From NCBI RefSeq assembly GCF_003013715.1, contig NC_072812.1, positions 2,294,001 through 2,358,000 on the forward strand: a stretch of DNA of 64,000 nt, in the 5' to 3' direction. This stretch comes from Candidozyma auris. Lineage: Eukaryota > Ascomycota > Pichiomycetes > Serinales > Metschnikowiaceae. Below the pieces are notes generated by a model that did not search any database, was not told the origin of the DNA, and was given only the letters and a program-made list of their open reading frames with translations. The first letter of the stretch is position 1, and each line of letters begins with the position of its first letter. Shown piece after piece: positions 59,542 to 64,000 of the stretch. A program made the position numbers and the translations under genes.

Positions 59542-60840
59542 TTACCTGAAGGTTGAGTAGTACTTCTCTTGGGCAAACCTGAGCTTCACCCTCTCAAGCA
59601 CCTCTTCGCTATATACATCCTCGAGCTTCTCGCCACCCTTCAACACTCTATTTTCATGATTCTTTTGTTCGTCTTTAGTCATCACAACCACGTTCTGATA
59701 GCTCAACTCCTTTTCAGGGTCCCAACGTGAAAGAGTTAATCTCGTGGAGTAGTTGGAAACCACCGATTTGCCCCGGAACACTTCCTCGACAATATACGGA
59801 ACGTCTCTAAGAGCAACTGGTGTTCTTTGGTCTAAGTGTCCCAAACGCGCTTCCTGACCAGCTAAGCTTTGCAAAATACCATCGTATATCTTGTATCTGT
59901 TCTTGCCCTCGACATACTCAACTGGATATCCAGACACTGTTGTGATAATGTGAGTCGCCAATGCTAATCCGAACATCCCCGGCATCGTGCCGAGAACAGG
60001 GAGAATTCTCACACGGAAGTTCTTGAGCGCTGCAAGCTCCTCAACGTCTCCCTTAGCGATCTCATCTTCGTCCAAGGGCAAAAGACGAGCTTTGCGTGGG
60101 TCGGGTTTCTCCGCACTGAAAACAACAGGGATGTTACTGATAATACCTCTTTTGGTCAAGCGAATTCTGACAGATCTTGCGAGGGGATCTTCCTCCGTCT
60201 TCGAGATATCAGCGATATTGATTCTGGTAGGGTCAGACTTGCAAGCTGCACCGCCAGAGGAAATCACCTTGAGCTTTCTTTCATGACAGAACGCCAAAAG
60301 ATCCACTTTCGTGTCTATGTTATCGATGCAGTCGACCACCAACGTAGGATCAAAATTTCCACCTAAAATGAGCTCTTCGCCTGCGTCTTTATTCCACAAC
60401 TTGTTGCAAACGTCAATTTCAACCCAAGGAGCAATTTCAAGTAAATGGTTCTTCAAACAGTCAACCTTGGAAGTTCCAACGTCTTTAAGCTTCGCAACAG
60501 CGTGTCTATTGAGCGAAGACAAAGATACCTGGTCGAAATCGATGATTCTGATCTTCCCTACACCTGACCTCACCAACATGGTGGTCACCCACGAACCAAC
60601 ACCACCAGCACCAACAATAACAATACGCTGGTTACGGACCTTGTTCATACCCTCTTCCGTGAGAAATGCGTAATTTCTTGTTAACTGCTCACGAATGAGC
60701 TCCTCGGAGTGGTGCTTCTTCTTTTCCACGTCGGGTGCAGATTTATTGAGAGAAACATCACAGTACCTGTGATAGGCTTCCACAGCAGCAGCGCCGACCA
60801 AAGCAGCAACCACTGCCACAGTAGCTACTCGTGATGCCAT
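59542..60840 (-). CDS. TCD1: tRNA threonylcarbamoyladenosine dehydratase (Tcd1/Tcd2)
   Basis: E1-like ATP-dependent enzyme that converts t6A37 of tRNAs into its cyclic form ct6A. In yeast two paralogues (Tcd1, Tcd2) sit on the mitochondrial outer membrane. The 432-residue protein starts with a membrane anchor (about 5-22). Next is the ThiF/E1 nucleotide-binding fold with IVIVGAGGVGSWVTTMLVRSGVGKIRIIDFDQVSLSSLNRHA (about 73-115), VVDCIDNIDTK and SSGGAACKSDPTRINIADISKTEEDPLARSVR, the TcdA/CsdL signature. The C-terminal third is fungus-specific. A single gene is visible here, so Tcd1 versus Tcd2 cannot be separated. Confidence 0.9.
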   Translation of the reverse strand: MASRVATVAVVAALVGAAAVEAYHRYCDVSLNKSAPDVEKKKHHSEELIREQLTRNYAFLTEEGMNKVRNQRIVIVGAGGVGSWVTTMLVRSGVGKIRIIDFDQVSLSSLNRHAVAKLKDVGTSKVDCLKNHLLEIAPWVEIDVCNKLWNKDAGEELILGGNFDPTLVVDCIDNIDTKVDLLAFCHERKLKVISSGGAACKSDPTRINIADISKTEEDPLARSVRIRLTKRGIISNIPVVFSAEKPDPRKARLLPLDEDEIAKGDVEELAALKNFRVRILPVLGTMPGMFGLALATHIITTVSGYPVEYVEGKNRYKIYDGILQSLAGQEARLGHLDQRTPVALRDVPYIVEEVFRGKSVVSNYSTRLTLSRWDPEKELSYQNVVVMTKDEQKNHENRVLKGGEKLEDVYSEEVLERVKLRFAQEKYYSTFR

Positions 60841-61223
60841 GGGTTGTCAGGATGAGTGTATTGGTGACTTTTTCCCCAAGCTCATCTTTCCTGCCTGTAG
60901 GAAGCAGTAGGTGAGTACAGAAGAGGTATTCACAAAACACACATGGCAGAGTAGAGCTCCAAATATTGCCAGATCAGCAGCTTGTGTGATCAATTAATGC
61001 CGTGTATCATAGAACTCGTAACAAGTCAACTCTGGCATTTGCGCTCGTCATGCAAACACAGAGTGAGAATTCGCAGCCAAGTGTCTCAGATGTCTCAGAG
61101 ACCACAATTCATGATCCCAGTAATCAATGTCGATCCCAATAACCAATATCTATGGCATTTTCAGGGTGCAACCTGTCCATACTTTCCCTCCTCGCAATTT
61201 CCGCTCTTCACGACCTCAATAAT
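60841..61223. other. 383-bp intergenic region
   Basis: TCD promoter and methyltransferase 3' region, with element 13 at 61070. Otherwise nothing is seen. Confidence 0.5.
61070..61079 (-). promoter_or_regulatory. TGGCTGCRAA element 13 (10 of 11)
   Basis: TGGCTGCGAA followed by TTC on the minus strand, 230 bp upstream of the TCD gene. Confidence 0.5.
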
Positions 61224-63145
<1,922 letters not shown>

Positions 63146-63673
63146 ATGGGCTACTACGATATAGACGATATCTTGGCAGAGAACGAGAAGGTTCCTTGTG
63201 TGTTCAACGCAACGTATCCTGGCTTGGGCTTTTTGGACGGGAGTCCCAATAGGCCGCTTGAGAAAGATACCAAGGTGGAACTACCGATGTGGTTGGCGAA
63301 ACTCTTAGCTATGAGTGAGTTACTGGCACAGTCCGACCTCAGTTTTGTTGAGATGCTCACGCCAGAGTTCATCAGCAACAAGGTGTTAAGTGCTATTCGT
63401 GCCGACCCCACGTCGGTTGACCTACATTCACTCAAAGCAAACTACTACAAGCTCGCTGAACAGTGGATCTACATATTCAATGACCGCCCTGTTGCTGAAA
63501 TTGTCATGGAGATGCTCAAACAGAGGGCATTGGAGATAGACAACTTTGCCAGTAACACAAACAAACACGTGAACAGCTCCTTCTTGCATTCGTTGGACGA
63601 GTTCGAAAAGAAACTATATAGAGTCACCGCCGAGAGCAAGAGAAGAATGAGAAACTGGTCTAACGAGACGTGA
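63146..63673 (+). CDS. PSF3: GINS complex subunit Psf3
   Basis: Subunit of the GINS tetramer, which joins Cdc45 and Mcm2-7 in the replicative helicase. The 175-residue protein begins MGYYDIDDILAENEKVPC and continues PGLGFLDGSPNRPLEKDTKVELPMWLAKLLA, which is the conserved Psf3 N-terminal beta domain and linker. The helical A-domain follows and ends in a Glu/Lys/Arg-rich helix. The frame is open 8 codons further (to a GTG), but the family start MGYYDIDD fixes the ATG at 63146. Confidence 0.95.
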   Translation: MGYYDIDDILAENEKVPCVFNATYPGLGFLDGSPNRPLEKDTKVELPMWLAKLLAMSELLAQSDLSFVEMLTPEFISNKVLSAIRADPTSVDLHSLKANYYKLAEQWIYIFNDRPVAEIVMEMLKQRALEIDNFASNTNKHVNSSFLHSLDEFEKKLYRVTAESKRRMRNWSNET

Positions 63674-63749
63674 CAAAATGAAAATATCTTTATGTGTGTA
63701 TATTACAGTGCATCTTTAAAATTTACAATCTTTCCGCATCCTCTTGTAC

Positions 63750-64000
63750 TCAGAACAACCCATCATCATCTCCTTGACCTTCGCCGCCCTCGTCTTCTGA
63801 AGAGTCTTCAACAATCTCTTGTGACTTAAACTGTTTTCTTCTCTTAGCGGGAGCGCCGTCGACCTCGTCATTCTCATCGTCATCATCTGCAACAGTTCGC
63901 TTCTTCCTTTGTGTCTTCTTTGTTGAAGGCGCTTCGTCTTCCTCGTCTCCAGAAGGCAACACTGGCTCCGCAGGCTCATTGTCTTCAGAAGGTGGGGACT
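63750..64000 (-). CDS. C-terminal end of an acidic protein (5' part outside window)
   Basis: Some 83 C-terminal residues are visible. They are highly acidic with Lys/Arg clusters: PSEDNEPAEPVLPSGDEEDEAP, a basic TKKTQRKKRT patch, DDDDENDEVDGAPAKRRKQ, and a final SQEIVEDSSEDEGGEGQGDDDGLF. The alternation of acidic runs and KRRK-type nuclear signals suggests a nuclear chromatin, transcription or ribosome-biogenesis protein; a Leo1-like tail is one possibility. No domain can be assigned. The gene is convergent with PSF3 (76-bp gap). The frame is open to the window edge. Confidence 0.6.
   Translation of the reverse strand, partial: SPPSEDNEPAEPVLPSGDEEDEAPSTKKTQRKKRTVADDDDENDEVDGAPAKRRKQFKSQEIVEDSSEDEGGEGQGDDDGLF

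Overview
The window is nuclear DNA of a budding yeast, most likely of the CTG-Ser clade and near the Clavispora / Candida auris / Metschnikowia group. The gene set is typical yeast: sterol, methionine and tryptophan synthesis, GH72 cell-wall transglycosylase, GINS, EGO complex. It also has a Candida-type D-arabinitol dehydrogenase. Introns are few, short and begin GTATGT. The best evidence for CTG read as serine is codon 58 of LEU5, a CTG where fungal Leu5 carriers have Ser in the conserved VVRSG-AGG stretch. Codon 52 of GTR2 is a CTG opposite Ser in yeast Gtr2. Proteins described here were translated with the standard code, so each CTG residue is probably Ser. The species is not asserted.

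Layout, left to right. 0-3.2 kb: 3' part of a GH15 glucoamylase, EMC5 and spliced ERG25. 3.2-7 kb: gene-free, carrying the ERG25 promoter with an 11-bp sterol response element. 7-9.6 kb: DHA1 drug/H+ antiporter and a small membrane protein. 9.6-14.6 kb: mostly non-coding around the D-arabinitol dehydrogenase. 14.6-20.7 kb: GTR2, AMA1 (spliced), ALG10 and KNR4. 20.7-29.2 kb: a convergent pair of short and long SHE10/OSW7-like genes, PTH2 and a DOT6/TOD6 Myb factor. 29.8-40.6 kb: a minus-strand run of TRP2 (spliced), a DSS1-like RNB protein, SHP1, MET6 and GSF2. 43.3-46.9 kb: GAS1/PHR-type transglycosylase and BFA1. 46.9-53 kb: a 6-kb gene-poor zone with tRNA-Thr, an intron-containing tRNA-Lys, simple repeats and a relic of unknown coding sequence. 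53-64 kb: NDT80-like factor, a bacterial-type haloperoxidase-fold hydrolase, LEU5, a DUF1279/NAT2-like protein, TCD dehydratase, N-terminal methyltransferase, PSF3 and the 3' end of an acidic protein.

The most striking signal is not a gene. The 11-mer TGGCTGCRAAA occurs 12 times by eye, on both strands, always between genes and never inside a coding region. About 0.06 copies are expected by chance. It sits in divergent, tandem and convergent gaps alike, so it looks like the site of an abundant general factor rather than a pathway-specific activator.

Other points worth attention: three introns with the branch point only 5-6 nt from the 3' splice site, two of them after first exons of 6 and 8 nt; an RNase II-family mitochondrial protein that has lost both catalytic signatures; four CACGTG boxes upstream of MET6; and a probable bacterial gene acquisition.
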